Under the pieces are notes generated by a model. It was not told the DNA's origin. It did no database searches and was given only the letters and a program-made list of their open reading frames with translations. A program made the position numbers and the translations under genes. A stretch of 52,264 nucleotides of DNA from an uncultured Bacteroidales bacterium. GTDB taxonomy: Bacteria > Bacteroidota > Bacteroidia > Bacteroidales > F082. Below, piece by piece: positions 1-9,181 of this stretch. How positions within the stretch are numbered: the stretch's first letter is position 1; each line of letters opens with the position of its first letter. Location of the stretch: contig CALAZZ010000047.1 of NCBI GenBank assembly GCA_937926515.1, positions 1 through 52,264 of the forward strand. The letters are read 5' to 3'.

Positions 1-1140
1 AATGAAACCAGCCAGGGTTTCATACTCTTCTGCAACAGGAAGATTTAATTTATAAGTCTCATTCAGGTAATCAATTTCAAGGCGGGTCGAAAATATAAAT
101 TCATTTTCATTGATCATTTTTTCTATGGTAAGCTCCACATCATATTCATCGTCTATTTCACCAAAAATCTCTTCAATAATATCTTCCATTGATACAATTC
201 CTGAAGTACCTCCAAACTCATCGACCACCACTGCAATGCCCTGGCGTTCTTGTATAAAATTTGATAATAGACGACTTGCAGCATAAGTTTCAGGATACAC
301 TTTAATATTGCGTATCACTTCGCTGATGCTTTGTGGCTTTTTGAACATATCAAAGGAGTGAACATACCCCACAATATTATCAACATTATTTTCGTAAACA
401 AGTATTTTAGAGTGTTTTGTCTCAGCAAACTTTTGTATAAGCTCCTCGATAGAGGCTTCCTTTTTAACGGCTTCAATTTCAGTACGTGGAACCATACATT
501 CCCTTATTTTTATGTTTCTGAATTCGATTGCATTCTGAAACAATTGAATTTCATGCTGCATCTCCTCTTCATCTTCCTCGTTTTGTGAATATTCACGTAG
601 ATATTCATTTAAGTCAACAGAACTAAAACGATAATCACTGCGTGTGAGTTCGACCCTGAATATTTTCAATATCTGCTCAGCCAGTCCTATATAGATAATA
701 ATCATTGGATAGAGCAAGTAATATATCAACCAAACTGGTATAGCCAGCGCATTTAGAAGTGTATTGGGATTGATCCTGAAAAATATTTTGGGTAAAAATT
801 CAGCTACAATCAGGATCAAAATGGTTGAGATAATGGTTTGGGTTAACAGCAAGGAAAAATCACTATACATGGATGGTGGCAACCACCTCATAATTTGTGG
901 TTCGAGCATTGATGCCATAGCGATACCATATACCACCAAGGCCACGTTATTACCCAGTAGGAGGGCGCCGATAAAATGAGATGGGTTTTTGTAAAATCCA
1001 TTAAGTATGCTTGCGCTCAGACGTTTCTTTTTCAGGTCAAGCTCTACACGTAAACGATTCGAACTTACAAATGCGATCTCCATTCCAGAAAAGAAACCTG
1101 ATAATAAAAGCGTAAAAATGATTACATTCAAACTGTCCAC
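1..1140 (-). CDS. CNNM/CBS/CorC-type membrane protein (hemolysin C family), 3' end missing
   Basis: This is an integral membrane protein of the CNNM-CorC family, whose members are linked to Mg2+/Co2+ efflux. 380 codons are in the window and the C-terminus lies beyond base 1. The frame begins with a hydrophobic DUF21-type segment (LLLSGFFSGMEIAFVSSNRLRVE). It later shows the CBS-pair signature AVVVDEFGGTSGIVSMED, followed by the acidic start of the CorC_HlyC domain (EIFGEIDDEYD). No ATG is available at the front. The GTG at 1140 is chosen because a stop lies about 20 codons upstream and the family's first helix starts right after it; a TTG a few codons upstream is the alternative. It lies 59 bp downstream of lptC and is probably the last visible gene of the coaX cluster. 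GldE of gliding Bacteroidota belongs to the same family, but nothing here proves that role. Confidence 0.88.
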   Translation of the reverse strand, partial: MDSLNVIIFTLLLSGFFSGMEIAFVSSNRLRVELDLKKKRLSASILNGFYKNPSHFIGALLLGNNVALVVYGIAMASMLEPQIMRWLPPSMYSDFSLLLTQTIISTILILIVAEFLPKIFFRINPNTLLNALAIPVWLIYYLLYPMIIIYIGLAEQILKIFRVELTRSDYRFSSVDLNEYLREYSQNEEDEEEMQHEIQLFQNAIEFRNIKIRECMVPRTEIEAVKKEASIEELIQKFAETKHSKILVYENNVDNIVGYVHSFDMFKKPQSISEVIRNIKVYPETYAASRLLSNFIQERQGIAVVVDEFGGTSGIVSMEDIIEEIFGEIDDEYDVELTIEKMINENEFIFSTRLEIDYLNETYKLNLPVAEEYETLAGFI

Positions 1141-1199
1141 ATGTAATAGGATTGTTTTAAGCAAATGTAAAGTTAAATCATTATTCGAGAAGCATCACT

Positions 1200-1826
1200 T
1201 CATGAACCGGATTCATCGACTTCTTCATCAAATTCAATTACTGCCCTGATGTTGTGTATTACCCGTTGTTCAAATCCTTCTGATGCAGTCAAACTATCAC
1301 CTTGAATGATGCGGTCAGGAGAGGTAATTGTAACAGCAGCCCTGGTGAAAATGGTTTTGTTATTCTGGTCCCAATAAAGTGTTTCGGTGACCAGTGTTTC
1401 CTGAGTTTCAAAGTTAACCACCTCAACATTATTTTGAGCCAGCATTAATTTTGTTTTCTCATAGTTTATACCGTAATCAGCTTTTATTGTAGAACTGATC
1501 ACGTTTAAAGAATCAAAAAAATAGGCGATAAAGCCTTCGGGAAATTCAATAACCGGATTATCACCATCGAATTGATTCATGCGCTTAGCAGTTAATTTCA
1601 TCTGTATGTTTCCTGAGTCGCTTCTTAAGTATACAATATCCATGGCTGTGATTGCGGCCAATGTATCTTCCTGCGACAATTCCTTAACTACAGTGATTGG
1701 GTTTTCACATGAAACAAATATCATGGCAAAAAAAGCTACCATGATATTGTAATTTACAAAAGACTTTATTCTTTTACTTATTGGGTAAAAGGGCTTAGCG
1801 GGCCGACCTGATGGTTGTGGTTTCAT
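1200..1826 (-). CDS. lptC: LptC-like LPS export lipoprotein
   Basis: Probable LptC, the inner-membrane-anchored periplasmic component that passes lipopolysaccharide from LptBFG to LptA. The 208-aa product has a basic N-terminus, a hydrophobic stretch and a lipobox-like end (FVSC, Cys40, followed by E). The rest reads as beta strands with LptC/OstA spacing: a DIVYLRSDSGNIQMKL-like first strand, ADYGINYEKTKLMLA, then VVNFETQETLVTE and ITSPDRIIQGDSL. The start overlaps the 3' end of the TPR gene by 32 bp, so the two are probably translationally coupled. An internal Met29 would leave too short a signal peptide. The position between a TPR protein and a CorC-type gene matches other Bacteroidota genomes. 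The assignment rests on pattern and context and was not checked by a profile search. Confidence 0.75.
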   Translation of the reverse strand: MKPQPSGRPAKPFYPISKRIKSFVNYNIMVAFFAMIFVSCENPITVVKELSQEDTLAAITAMDIVYLRSDSGNIQMKLTAKRMNQFDGDNPVIEFPEGFIAYFFDSLNVISSTIKADYGINYEKTKLMLAQNNVEVVNFETQETLVTETLYWDQNNKTIFTRAAVTITSPDRIIQGDSLTASEGFEQRVIHNIRAVIEFDEEVDESGS

Positions 1827-3213
1827 TGATCCAACATTCTATCGTAAAGGAGTCGCCCTCTTTATAATCGTGGAAAAAAATGGCTTCTGAGGTTGGAAAA
1901 TAAGCCTGGTATGTCCGGATTCTGCTATTTGCCATATCGGCAACAGAGGAGTCTACCTGTCGTGCACGCATGAATTTGTCCACAGCAGCCCAGTAGGCAG
2001 TTTTACTATAAAAATCACCATCCCCACAATCACTGGCACTTGATGCATATAGTTCGCCGATGAGAATATAGGGATTGCCATCGCTTGGATTAAGTTCAAT
2101 GGCATTGAGAGCCATTTGACGTGCACGTGGGTAATTTTTTAGTATCCTGTAAATATCTGCCAATACCCGGTAAGCCAGCTGAGCTCGATCCTTGTCCTCC
2201 ATTTGTGTTGCTTCTGTCATATAAGGTAGTGCTTCATTGAATTTCTCTTCTCGCAGCAATAATCTACCAATCAGAAATGCTGATTCGGGACTTGGATCCA
2301 ACTCATGTAACCTTTTACTGGCACTCAGGTAAAGCGGGTCATCCTGACATCCACCACGATCGAGCATGGTTGTTGCTTTCTTGAGCAACTCAATATCATC
2401 TGGTGTTTGCTTTAATTTATTTGCATAAATGCGGGTCATATCCTCACAAGTGGCAAATGGTTCGAATGTGGCTTCGATATTTCCTTTTACATTTTTATAC
2501 ACTTCCACCCACCTGGTATCGCCTTGCTCAGTAAGACCTTTGATATTATAATCAAGGATATCAATAACCTGATCGTAAACATCTACAATCAAAGTGCTGT
2601 CAATAGATCCTGCACGAGCCATTCGGATAACTGAACGGAAATAGTAGATCAAAACTGTTCCATCAGATAAGTTTCCTTCCAGCTCTACTGATCTTTTCAA
2701 TATACGGTAAACATCTTCATAACGCTCAGGGTCCAGCATATACAAATCAACTCCTTTACGCCCAAGGATTGAACCCTCCTGTGGTGTGCCTCCACGCGAA
2801 TGATTGGCATGAAAATTCGGAAAGTATTCCAAACGCTGGTCATAGACCATCATTAAGGTATCGATCAGTTTCTGTCTTGCTTCTTCGTTTTTTGCATTTT
2901 CAATACGCCATTGCATGATCCTGACACCGTCCACGTAAGTGTTCTCACTACCCATCGGACAGTTATTAAAAACCCACCTCCAAGGGTTGATAATTTCATG
3001 GATCATCCTGTTGGAATAATCACTTGCACGCCATTGTCTGAAAAATTCACGGTAAAGTGAAATGTTCACAACACAGGTAACACTATCGTCTCCATAGCGT
3101 GACTGGGCTTCATGATAACTGCTTAATGCAAAGCCTTCAGTCAAAGTTTCTGCCTTGCTCAATCCTGTCATCAGCATGAAGCCTGTTAGTATTAATATCA
3201 GTTTAGTTTTCAT
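1795..3213 (-). CDS. exported tetratricopeptide repeat protein
   Basis: A 472-aa periplasmic protein of unknown precise role. Residues 1-21 form a clean signal peptide (MKTKLILILTGFMLMTGLSKA). The C-terminal half carries helical TPR-like units, for example 'ESAFLIGRLLLREEKFNEALPYM', 'AQLAYRVLADIYRILKNYPRA' and 'NPSDGNPYILIGELYA'. The N-terminal half has a conserved CVVNISLYREFFRQW segment. TPR domains bind protein partners, and the gene sits between an outer membrane protein gene and lptC. A scaffold role in envelope assembly is therefore plausible but inferred. It lies 35 bp after the outer membrane protein gene and overlaps lptC. Confidence 0.82.
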   Translation of the reverse strand: MKTKLILILTGFMLMTGLSKAETLTEGFALSSYHEAQSRYGDDSVTCVVNISLYREFFRQWRASDYSNRMIHEIINPWRWVFNNCPMGSENTYVDGVRIMQWRIENAKNEEARQKLIDTLMMVYDQRLEYFPNFHANHSRGGTPQEGSILGRKGVDLYMLDPERYEDVYRILKRSVELEGNLSDGTVLIYYFRSVIRMARAGSIDSTLIVDVYDQVIDILDYNIKGLTEQGDTRWVEVYKNVKGNIEATFEPFATCEDMTRIYANKLKQTPDDIELLKKATTMLDRGGCQDDPLYLSASKRLHELDPSPESAFLIGRLLLREEKFNEALPYMTEATQMEDKDRAQLAYRVLADIYRILKNYPRARQMALNAIELNPSDGNPYILIGELYASSASDCGDGDFYSKTAYWAAVDKFMRARQVDSSVADMANSRIRTYQAYFPTSEAIFFHDYKEGDSFTIECWINETTTIRSAR

Positions 3214-3248
3214 AACCTAAAATAATGGATATAGTTAATTATATCATG

Positions 3249-4538
3249 TTATTGATAACGCCTTTTCACAAACCATCTCTCATAAATGGAAACACCCAAA
3301 GTCAAATTCACATATGTTTCCTGGACCAGGTTGTTGGCTGTAGTTCCCCTTCTTCCAACTTCCAGGCTGAGATCAAGTGTAGTCAATGAACGCGGGAACG
3401 GTAAACCTAATCCAAAAGTAATGCCAAATTCATTTAAAGGCTCATTCCGCAAATTCAAATAGGTCTGATCGTAGCGCGCCCCAACTCTGTATGTTACACG
3501 TTGCCAATATTTTGAGATAGAAGTGTGGCTTGGGGTGAATTGTCCTCCAACCGCAAGGTTCCAGCTATTAACCAGGGAGTCACTAACCTCAAACGCCTTG
3601 AACTTCTCCCAGTTTTGCCAATTAAAGTCAATGCCTGCCATCCATTTGTTTTTCTTTTGAAAAGTAAATCCCATGCCGGTTGATGAAGGAATGATTAATT
3701 TTCCGCTTTCACTAGGTCGGTAATCAATGGTGTCAAGCACATATTCGATTCCATCAGAAAAACCTCCAAATAATGATTTTACGGTATATTCACGCTTGGC
3801 CGATAGATTCATTTGCTGCCCAAAGGTAAGTCCAGCTGTGAGTAGGTAATCATTTTCCAGGTTTATGGTATAATGGAGCCCGTAATCAAAAACAAAAGCA
3901 TTGGTACGGATCTTGTTCTCTATTTTGGTGTTTGCATAATAATTTGAATCAGGAAAATACACCAGAATACTATTTGTGGTTTGTCCAAAAATATAGGTGG
4001 CATTGAAACCTGCTGAAAGGTTGTCAAAAATCTTAAAAGCTGCACCTCCGTAAAACCGATTTAATCCACCTGAACCTGAAAACACCTTGGCGTAATTGCC
4101 TGTTAGCTCATTTTCGAAAGGGATAATGATGTCATAGCCCACATTGCTATAGGGTAAAAGTCCAAAACTGGCACGCAACCACCTGTTTACAGGAAAACCA
4201 AGGGTAATATATTCCAAGCGTGCATTCGAGGAGGTTTCATTTTGAGTTGTGGTACGCAGCGTGGCCGAGCTTGCGCTTAGGCCGGCATTAAATAAAAATG
4301 AAAGGGTGTCGAAGCTGGAATAAGAAGCCGGATTGGAATAATTTACAAAAGTGTTGCTGTTAATGGCATTGCCTATGCCACCCATAGCTCTCAATCGGGG
4401 ATGCAAGGTCTTTTGTTCCAGTTGTCCAATACCAAAACGGGAATAGGGAGAATCAATTCCGGTCTGTGTATATAAGCTGCTGCTGGCCAGCATTACTAAA
4501 ATAAATAGGGTAATTTTCTTCAACCTACTGATATTCAT
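3249..4538 (-). CDS. outer membrane beta-barrel protein (FadL/OmpP1-like)
   Basis: A 429-aa predicted outer membrane barrel. It has a signal peptide (residues 1-25, ending SSLYTQ) and then the SPYSRFGIGQL opening common in a Bacteroidota outer-membrane family. Alternating amphipathic strands follow, rich in G, Y, F and N, and the chain ends with an aromatic strand (NLTLGVSIYERWF). The overall look resembles FadL/OmpP1 long-channel proteins, but the substrate is unknown. The ATG overlaps the coaX stop by 14 bp, so it is probably co-transcribed and coupled to coaX. The pairing of coaX with this barrel recurs in the phylum and is not explained by metabolism. Confidence 0.78.
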   Translation of the reverse strand: MNISRLKKITLFILVMLASSSLYTQTGIDSPYSRFGIGQLEQKTLHPRLRAMGGIGNAINSNTFVNYSNPASYSSFDTLSFLFNAGLSASSATLRTTTQNETSSNARLEYITLGFPVNRWLRASFGLLPYSNVGYDIIIPFENELTGNYAKVFSGSGGLNRFYGGAAFKIFDNLSAGFNATYIFGQTTNSILVYFPDSNYYANTKIENKIRTNAFVFDYGLHYTINLENDYLLTAGLTFGQQMNLSAKREYTVKSLFGGFSDGIEYVLDTIDYRPSESGKLIIPSSTGMGFTFQKKNKWMAGIDFNWQNWEKFKAFEVSDSLVNSWNLAVGGQFTPSHTSISKYWQRVTYRVGARYDQTYLNLRNEPLNEFGITFGLGLPFPRSLTTLDLSLEVGRRGTTANNLVQETYVNLTLGVSIYERWFVKRRYQ

Positions 4539-5253
4539 TAAAATCTGAAATTACCTTTAAGCCTTCAATAACTAGATTTGAAGCTGCAAAGATGTTATTT
4601 TTTAACTGTTTATCAAAATATTTATTGTCGCCACCTCCAATTAAAACAGTTAAATCTTCGTAATGTGCTTCGTATTGATTGATAATTCCCATTATTTCGG
4701 ATTGTACTCCGTTCAAAACACCTGATTGTAATGAACCCGTTGTTGTTTTTCCGACAAGAGCTGCTTTTTCAACAGCATTTGCCAATGGCAATTGACCGGT
4801 AAAATGATGCATGGACATAAAACGGAGCCGAATACCCGGACTAATACCACCACCTTCATAAATACCAAAACGTGTCAGGATATCGTAGGTAATGCAAGTC
4901 CCCATATCAATAATCAGGACATTTTTTTTTGGAAACCTTCCATATGCTGCCGCAACACCAGCGATGCGGTCACTACCCAGTGTCTCAATTGTCTCATAGT
5001 TTAGTTTAAATGGTAGGGGGGTAAGATAACTTAACTGATATACAGGCACTTTTGCGGGTAATGCCTTAAGCAAGTCCTCAGGAAGCTCACGCACGGTAGC
5101 AAGCCAACAACAACTTATTTCGCTGTACTTATTGATTGTTTTCCCAATGGAATCCAACTCACCAAGATCAAAACCGTGAAAGGCAATTTCATTATTCTTA
5201 TCAAATAGTGCAATCTTAACCAATGTGTTGCCAATATCTACAATCAACTTCAT
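4525..5253 (-). CDS. coaX: type III pantothenate kinase
   Basis: CoaX phosphorylates pantothenate with ATP, the first committed step of coenzyme A synthesis, in the cytoplasm. The 242-aa chain shows the acetate/sugar kinase-fold marks of type III enzymes. These are an N-terminal MKLIVDIGNTLVKIALF (phosphate-1 motif), GSDRIAGVAAAYGRF, LIIDMGTCITYDIL (phosphate-2 motif) and GGGISPGIRLRF. The length is normal for the family. It is the first gene of the minus-strand cluster and is read from a TAnnTTTG box about 25 bp upstream of the ATG. Confidence 0.96.
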   Translation of the reverse strand: MKLIVDIGNTLVKIALFDKNNEIAFHGFDLGELDSIGKTINKYSEISCCWLATVRELPEDLLKALPAKVPVYQLSYLTPLPFKLNYETIETLGSDRIAGVAAAYGRFPKKNVLIIDMGTCITYDILTRFGIYEGGGISPGIRLRFMSMHHFTGQLPLANAVEKAALVGKTTTGSLQSGVLNGVQSEIMGIINQYEAHYEDLTVLIGGGDNKYFDKQLKNNIFAASNLVIEGLKVISDFNEYQ

Positions 5254-5276
5254 ACAAAATCACCTCTGAGAGCTTG

Positions 5277-5284
5277 CAAAGGTA
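5277..5284 (-). promoter_or_regulatory. coaX -7 promoter box (TACCTTTG)
   Basis: Reads TACCTTTG on the minus strand, a full match to the Bacteroidota sigma-A -7 element TAnnTTTG, just upstream of coaX. No clear -33 TTG is seen at the usual distance. Confidence 0.6.
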
Positions 5285-5345
5285 TTGATAATGAGGTCAG
5301 GTTGGGGTTTTAATTAAAAAAATTTAGTAAAATTGAAAATAGTTA

Positions 5346-5353
5346 TAACTTTG
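5346..5353 (+). promoter_or_regulatory. tRNA-Phe -7 promoter box (TAACTTTG)
   Basis: TAACTTTG matches the Bacteroidota -7 consensus and ends 17 bp before the tRNA, room for a very short 5' leader. Its box is 61 bp from the coaX box on the other strand, so this is a divergent promoter region. Confidence 0.6.
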
Positions 5354-5370
5354 CGGCTCCAAAAACGAGC

Positions 5371-5443
<73 letters not shown>

Positions 5444-5448
5444 CTGTT

Positions 5449-5487
5449 AAAAAACCAAAAGGCCACTTAGCTTTTTGGTTTTTTTTC
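5449..5487 (+). terminator. terminator after tRNA-Phe
   Basis: AAAAACCAAAAGG pairs with CTTTTTGGTTTTT around a short loop and runs into a T-rich tract. It lies six bases after the tRNA 3' end, as expected for a single-tRNA transcript. Confidence 0.75.
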
Positions 5488-5805
5488 TTTCAAACTTCAA
5501 ATCTCAGCAAGGTTTCTTACATAATTTATAGTCTGAGGCTTCCACCATTCTTATGGTATCAATCTTTGTCAAATGATTCACAACTCATTAATTCCGGAAC
5601 AGTTACATTATTATTTTACGCTCTACATTAAATAGACATTGATCCTCTCATACAGCTGGTACTGGATGGTTAATTGGTTTTAATCCGACAACTTAGTCCC
5701 TTGTTAACAGCCTAATCATTTCTCGAATTCTTTTTAAACAATCGTTTGCAATAACAGCACTGATGAGCTTTAATGAAATTGAATAATATTTGGAAAGCAA
5801 TGGAC
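5488..5805 (+). other. intergenic stretch before pfkA
   Basis: AT-rich sequence between the tRNA terminator and the pfkA promoter. I see no credible coding frame, repeat or structured RNA in it. The 81-codon frame entering from the tRNA has no start context and no protein-like composition. Confidence 0.5.
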
Positions 5806-5813
5806 TATCTTTG
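5806..5813 (+). promoter_or_regulatory. pfkA -7 promoter box (TATCTTTG)
   Basis: TATCTTTG matches TAnnTTTG and lies 26 bp before the pfkA ATG. A TTG at 5779-5781 is 24 bp upstream, slightly longer than the usual -33 spacing. Confidence 0.6.
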
Positions 5814-5839
5814 CATTTACGAATTTAATCATAAAGCCA

Positions 5840-6952
5840 ATGAAGAGACTATTGATAGTTACAGGAGGTGGCGATTGTCCGGGCTTGAATGCGGTGATCA
5901 GGGCCATTGTGAAAAGAGCTTCCCAGGAAAAAGACTGGGAAGTACTTGGTAGCATCCAGGGATTTAACGGAATACTTTGGGAGCCTACTGAAGTGAAATT
6001 GCTAGATAATGAAATTGTTGCGGGCATTCATTTCAGGGGTGGTACAATAATTGAAACCACCAACAAGGGCGGCCCGTTTGCCTGGCCAGTGAAAAACAAT
6101 GATGGCACATGGACAACGGTAGACCGCTCTGATGAAATGATCAGAAAAATTCAATACCTGGGTATTGATGCTGTTATAAATATTGGTGGTGACGGATCTC
6201 AGAAAATTTCACAGGCCTTATTTGAAAAAGGGTTGAATGTGATTGGTGTTCCCAAGACCATTGACAACGATCTCACATCCACCGATTCCACATTTGGTTT
6301 TCAAACCGCAGTTGAAATAGCCACCGATGCTGTTGATAAACTGGTTACCACTGCCGCAAGTCACAACCGTGTTTTCATAGTTGAGGTAATGGGTCGTTAT
6401 GCCGGATGGATCGCATTGAATGCTGCTGTGGCCGGAGGTGCAGAGGTTTGTTTGATACCCGAATTTCCCTACGATATTGATATAGTGAAAACGGCCCTTG
6501 AGCAACGCTTCAGGCGAGGGCGAGGTTTTGCCGTTGTAGTAGTGTCAGAAGGAGCCCATCCTCAGGGTGGTGAAATGGTGTACAAACAAAGCGATGAAGT
6601 TGGATATGAGAACCTAAGGCTTGGGGGCATAAGCACGAAATTAATTAACGAACTCAAAGCTTCTGGTTTTGAACACGATATGCGTGAAACTGTGCTTGGC
6701 CACCTTCAAAGAGGAGGAGTACCTATTGCCTATGATCGTGTGCTGTCAGCACAGTTTGGTGTCAAGGCTTTTGAAATGGCTCTAAAAGGTGATTATGGAA
6801 AAATGGTAGCATACCGCCATCCCTATTTTGTGTCCGTGCCACTAAATGAAGCCATTGCGCAACCCAACTTGGTTACACTTGATAATGCTTTGGTCAAAAC
6901 AGCATCAGGGCTAGGTATTTCTCTGGGAATTAAAATACCTGCCAATAGTTAA
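5840..6952 (+). CDS. pfkA: 6-phosphofructokinase, mixed-type (group III)
   Basis: Phosphorylates fructose 6-phosphate to fructose 1,6-bisphosphate in glycolysis. The 370-aa chain opens with the phosphate-binding TGGGDCPGLNAVIRA. It carries the GGDGS loop (116-120), PKTIDND with the catalytic Asp (138-144) and VEVMGRYAGWIA for substrate binding. Gly119 in GGDGS is the residue found in ATP-using enzymes, while Lys139 in PKTIDND is typical of pyrophosphate enzymes. This G/K combination marks the mixed group III, in which Gly generally goes with ATP use, so ATP is the likelier donor. The comB start follows four bases after the stop, so the two are co-transcribed. Confidence 0.95.
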   Translation: MKRLLIVTGGGDCPGLNAVIRAIVKRASQEKDWEVLGSIQGFNGILWEPTEVKLLDNEIVAGIHFRGGTIIETTNKGGPFAWPVKNNDGTWTTVDRSDEMIRKIQYLGIDAVINIGGDGSQKISQALFEKGLNVIGVPKTIDNDLTSTDSTFGFQTAVEIATDAVDKLVTTAASHNRVFIVEVMGRYAGWIALNAAVAGGAEVCLIPEFPYDIDIVKTALEQRFRRGRGFAVVVVSEGAHPQGGEMVYKQSDEVGYENLRLGGISTKLINELKASGFEHDMRETVLGHLQRGGVPIAYDRVLSAQFGVKAFEMALKGDYGKMVAYRHPYFVSVPLNEAIAQPNLVTLDNALVKTASGLGISLGIKIPANS

Positions 6953-6956
6953 GCAG

Positions 6957-7673
6957 ATGTTCATACAAACTGTTCCAACGGCTGACCATTGCAGCAAGCT
7001 GGATTTTAATGGCAAAACAGCGGTAGTGATTGATGTACTTAGAGCCAGTTCAGTGATCATAACTGCCCTGGCTAATGGTGCAGAAAATGTACTGCCCACA
7101 TCATCAATGGCAGAAGCATTTAAGTTATATCGCAAACTGGGAATTGAGGCTATCCTGGGGGGAGAAAGAAATGCAGAAATCATTGAAGGGTTTCATTATG
7201 GTAACTCACCATTACAATACACCCCTGAGGTAGTTGGCAGTAAACAACTTATTTTGAATACGACAAATGGAACCAGGGCAATCAAATTGTCTAGTAAAGC
7301 CGATAAACTGGTGATTGCAGCCTTGATCAACCTGGATGCTATAATCAATTTCCTGTTAAAAAAGAATAATGATTTGGTTTTGGTATGTTCTGGTACCAAT
7401 GGCAATTTTTCACTGGATGATGCGCTCTGTGCAGGCTTGATAGCGGATCAAATTTTTACTGAAACTAAATCAGATTGCTGTGATTTAACACATTTGTTGA
7501 TCAATTATGTCAGGCAGTCAGGCAGTATTCAGCATAAACTTCAGAATTGTTTTCATTTAAAATACCTGATGTCAATCGGCTATGCTAAGGACGTGGAATA
7601 TTGTTTAAAACTGAATGTTTTTGATATGGTACCACATTTTGATGGATATGGCATAGTGGGCACAAGTCCTTGA
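6957..7673 (+). CDS. comB: 2-phosphosulfolactate phosphatase family protein
   Basis: A 238-aa ComB-family protein. Characterised ComB removes phosphate from 2-phosphosulfolactate in coenzyme M synthesis. Bacterial homologues without that pathway presumably act on a related phosphoester. Family marks are TAVVIDVLRASSVIITAL near the N-terminus, LGGERNAEIIEGFHYGNSP, LILNTTNGTRAI, and VCSGTNGNFSLDDALCAG, where the acidic residues would bind Mg2+. It lies four bases after pfkA in the same operon, with no evident pathway link. No other coenzyme M or sulfolactate genes are in the window, so the substrate is unknown. Confidence 0.88.
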   Translation: MFIQTVPTADHCSKLDFNGKTAVVIDVLRASSVIITALANGAENVLPTSSMAEAFKLYRKLGIEAILGGERNAEIIEGFHYGNSPLQYTPEVVGSKQLILNTTNGTRAIKLSSKADKLVIAALINLDAIINFLLKKNNDLVLVCSGTNGNFSLDDALCAGLIADQIFTETKSDCCDLTHLLINYVRQSGSIQHKLQNCFHLKYLMSIGYAKDVEYCLKLNVFDMVPHFDGYGIVGTSP

Positions 7674-7719
7674 AAAGCGATCAAAAATTATAAGAAAACC
7701 CATCCATTACGAATTGTTC

Positions 7720-7727
7720 TATATTTG
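7720..7727 (+). promoter_or_regulatory. -7 promoter box for the symporter/tadA unit (TATATTTG)
   Basis: TATATTTG, a full match to TAnnTTTG, lies 29 bp before the symporter ATG. A good -33 element is not obvious. Confidence 0.5.
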
Positions 7728-7756
7728 AACTTCTTTCAAACCATAATTTTTGTAAA

Positions 7757-9181
7757 ATGAACTGGTTGTTGTTTTGGATTATTATTTATTTGTTGGTAAT
7801 TATATATTTTACTATCAGGCATGTAAGACCCCAAGACCCCGAAAACTATCTTGTTAACAACCGGAAAACAAAATTAGTTCCACTGGTTGTTACCACACTT
7901 GCAACATTTGTTGGTGGCGGGACATCTATTGGCCTGATTGCCATGGGCTATGAGTCGGGCTTCGCAGCCATTGGAATAGGTATTGCATATGTGATTGGAT
8001 TCATGCTTATGATGCGTTATGCAGGTAAAATAAGGGAATATGGTGCAACTAACAAGATTTATAGCTTTCCACAATACCTTAGTCAGCGCTTTACTACTGG
8101 CAAATCTTATCTATTCAAACGTAGTTTTTCAACTGTGGTGAATGGAGTTAATATTTTTATTTTCTTTTTTTTACTATCTGCTCAATTTGTTGGTATGGCA
8201 AGTTTGTTGCGCTTCGGCTTTGATATCGGATACCAACATGCGGTTGTGATTTCAGCCATCATCATTATTTTATATACAGCATTGGCCGGCTTATCAGGTG
8301 TGATTTTCACAGATATGATACAGTTTGCTGCCATTCTTATAATGATCATATTTATTTTTATCCCTGGGATATTTGCCGACACTGCAAATTTGAACCGCTT
8401 GAATGAACTCCCACCAGAAATGCTCAATGGTACCTTCTATGGCTATATATTTTTGATTGGCTTGCTTTTGTTTCTTTCTCCCTCGGTATTGGTACGAATG
8501 GATATATGGCAACGCATGTTCGCTGCCAGGGATGCATCAACAGCACGTAAGGCCAGTTTTTGGTCGGGCATTGGTATGTTGCCCTTTTACATTATTTTTC
8601 CACTGGTTGGAATGAGTGTACGCCTCAGTGCCGCCACAGAGCTGGATCCAAATGATACCACATATTTGTTTCTTGCAGCACACAGTGCGGAATTTTTTAC
8701 AGCATTCGCAGTAACAGGATTGCTTGCAGCACTCATGTCATCGGGAGATAGTTTTCTGAATATTGTCTCTATTTCGGCAGTTCGTGATTTCACAGGTTGG
8801 CGAAAAATCGATAATCCGGACCCCTCAACAACTCAAAAATGGATTCGTGGAGTAACAATAATTTTTGGGGCGCTGGCCCTATCTATCGCAATGGGCTTTC
8901 CATATATTGTTGATCTGATGGTTGTTGGCATAGGTACGATTGTTATTTTTGTTCCGGTAACGGTTTTGGCACTTACTCACAGCAGGCCTCATTATTATGC
9001 CAAGGCAGCGCTAGTGAGCATCTTTCTTGGTTTTGTGGTGAATACGGGTTTTTTTATTTTTGGTGTGTTTTCGCCAAACTCTTTTGAACCCAAATCCTCA
9101 TTCATTCCTGCATTTATAATTAGTGCCCTGGCTTTATTGGTAAGCATGAAAATGACTAAAAAATCTTTGATTAATGATTGA
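7757..9181 (+). CDS. sodium:solute symporter family transporter
   Basis: A 474-aa inner-membrane transporter of the SSS family, which couples Na+ entry to uptake of a small solute. It starts with a helix (LLFWIIIYLLVIIYFTIR). The family signature around TM2-TM3 follows (TTLATFVGGGTSIGLIAMGYESGFAA), then IREYGATNKIYSFPQYLSQRF. About thirteen hydrophobic segments can be counted. The later GLLAALMSSGDSFLNIVS matches the SSS motif that contributes to the Na2 site. The substrate cannot be read from sequence. The last codons overlap the tadA start by 8 bp, indicating coupling, though no functional link with tadA is evident. Confidence 0.9.
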   Translation: MNWLLFWIIIYLLVIIYFTIRHVRPQDPENYLVNNRKTKLVPLVVTTLATFVGGGTSIGLIAMGYESGFAAIGIGIAYVIGFMLMMRYAGKIREYGATNKIYSFPQYLSQRFTTGKSYLFKRSFSTVVNGVNIFIFFFLLSAQFVGMASLLRFGFDIGYQHAVVISAIIIILYTALAGLSGVIFTDMIQFAAILIMIIFIFIPGIFADTANLNRLNELPPEMLNGTFYGYIFLIGLLLFLSPSVLVRMDIWQRMFAARDASTARKASFWSGIGMLPFYIIFPLVGMSVRLSAATELDPNDTTYLFLAAHSAEFFTAFAVTGLLAALMSSGDSFLNIVSISAVRDFTGWRKIDNPDPSTTQKWIRGVTIIFGALALSIAMGFPYIVDLMVVGIGTIVIFVPVTVLALTHSRPHYYAKAALVSIFLGFVVNTGFFIFGVFSPNSFEPKSSFIPAFIISALALLVSMKMTKKSLIND

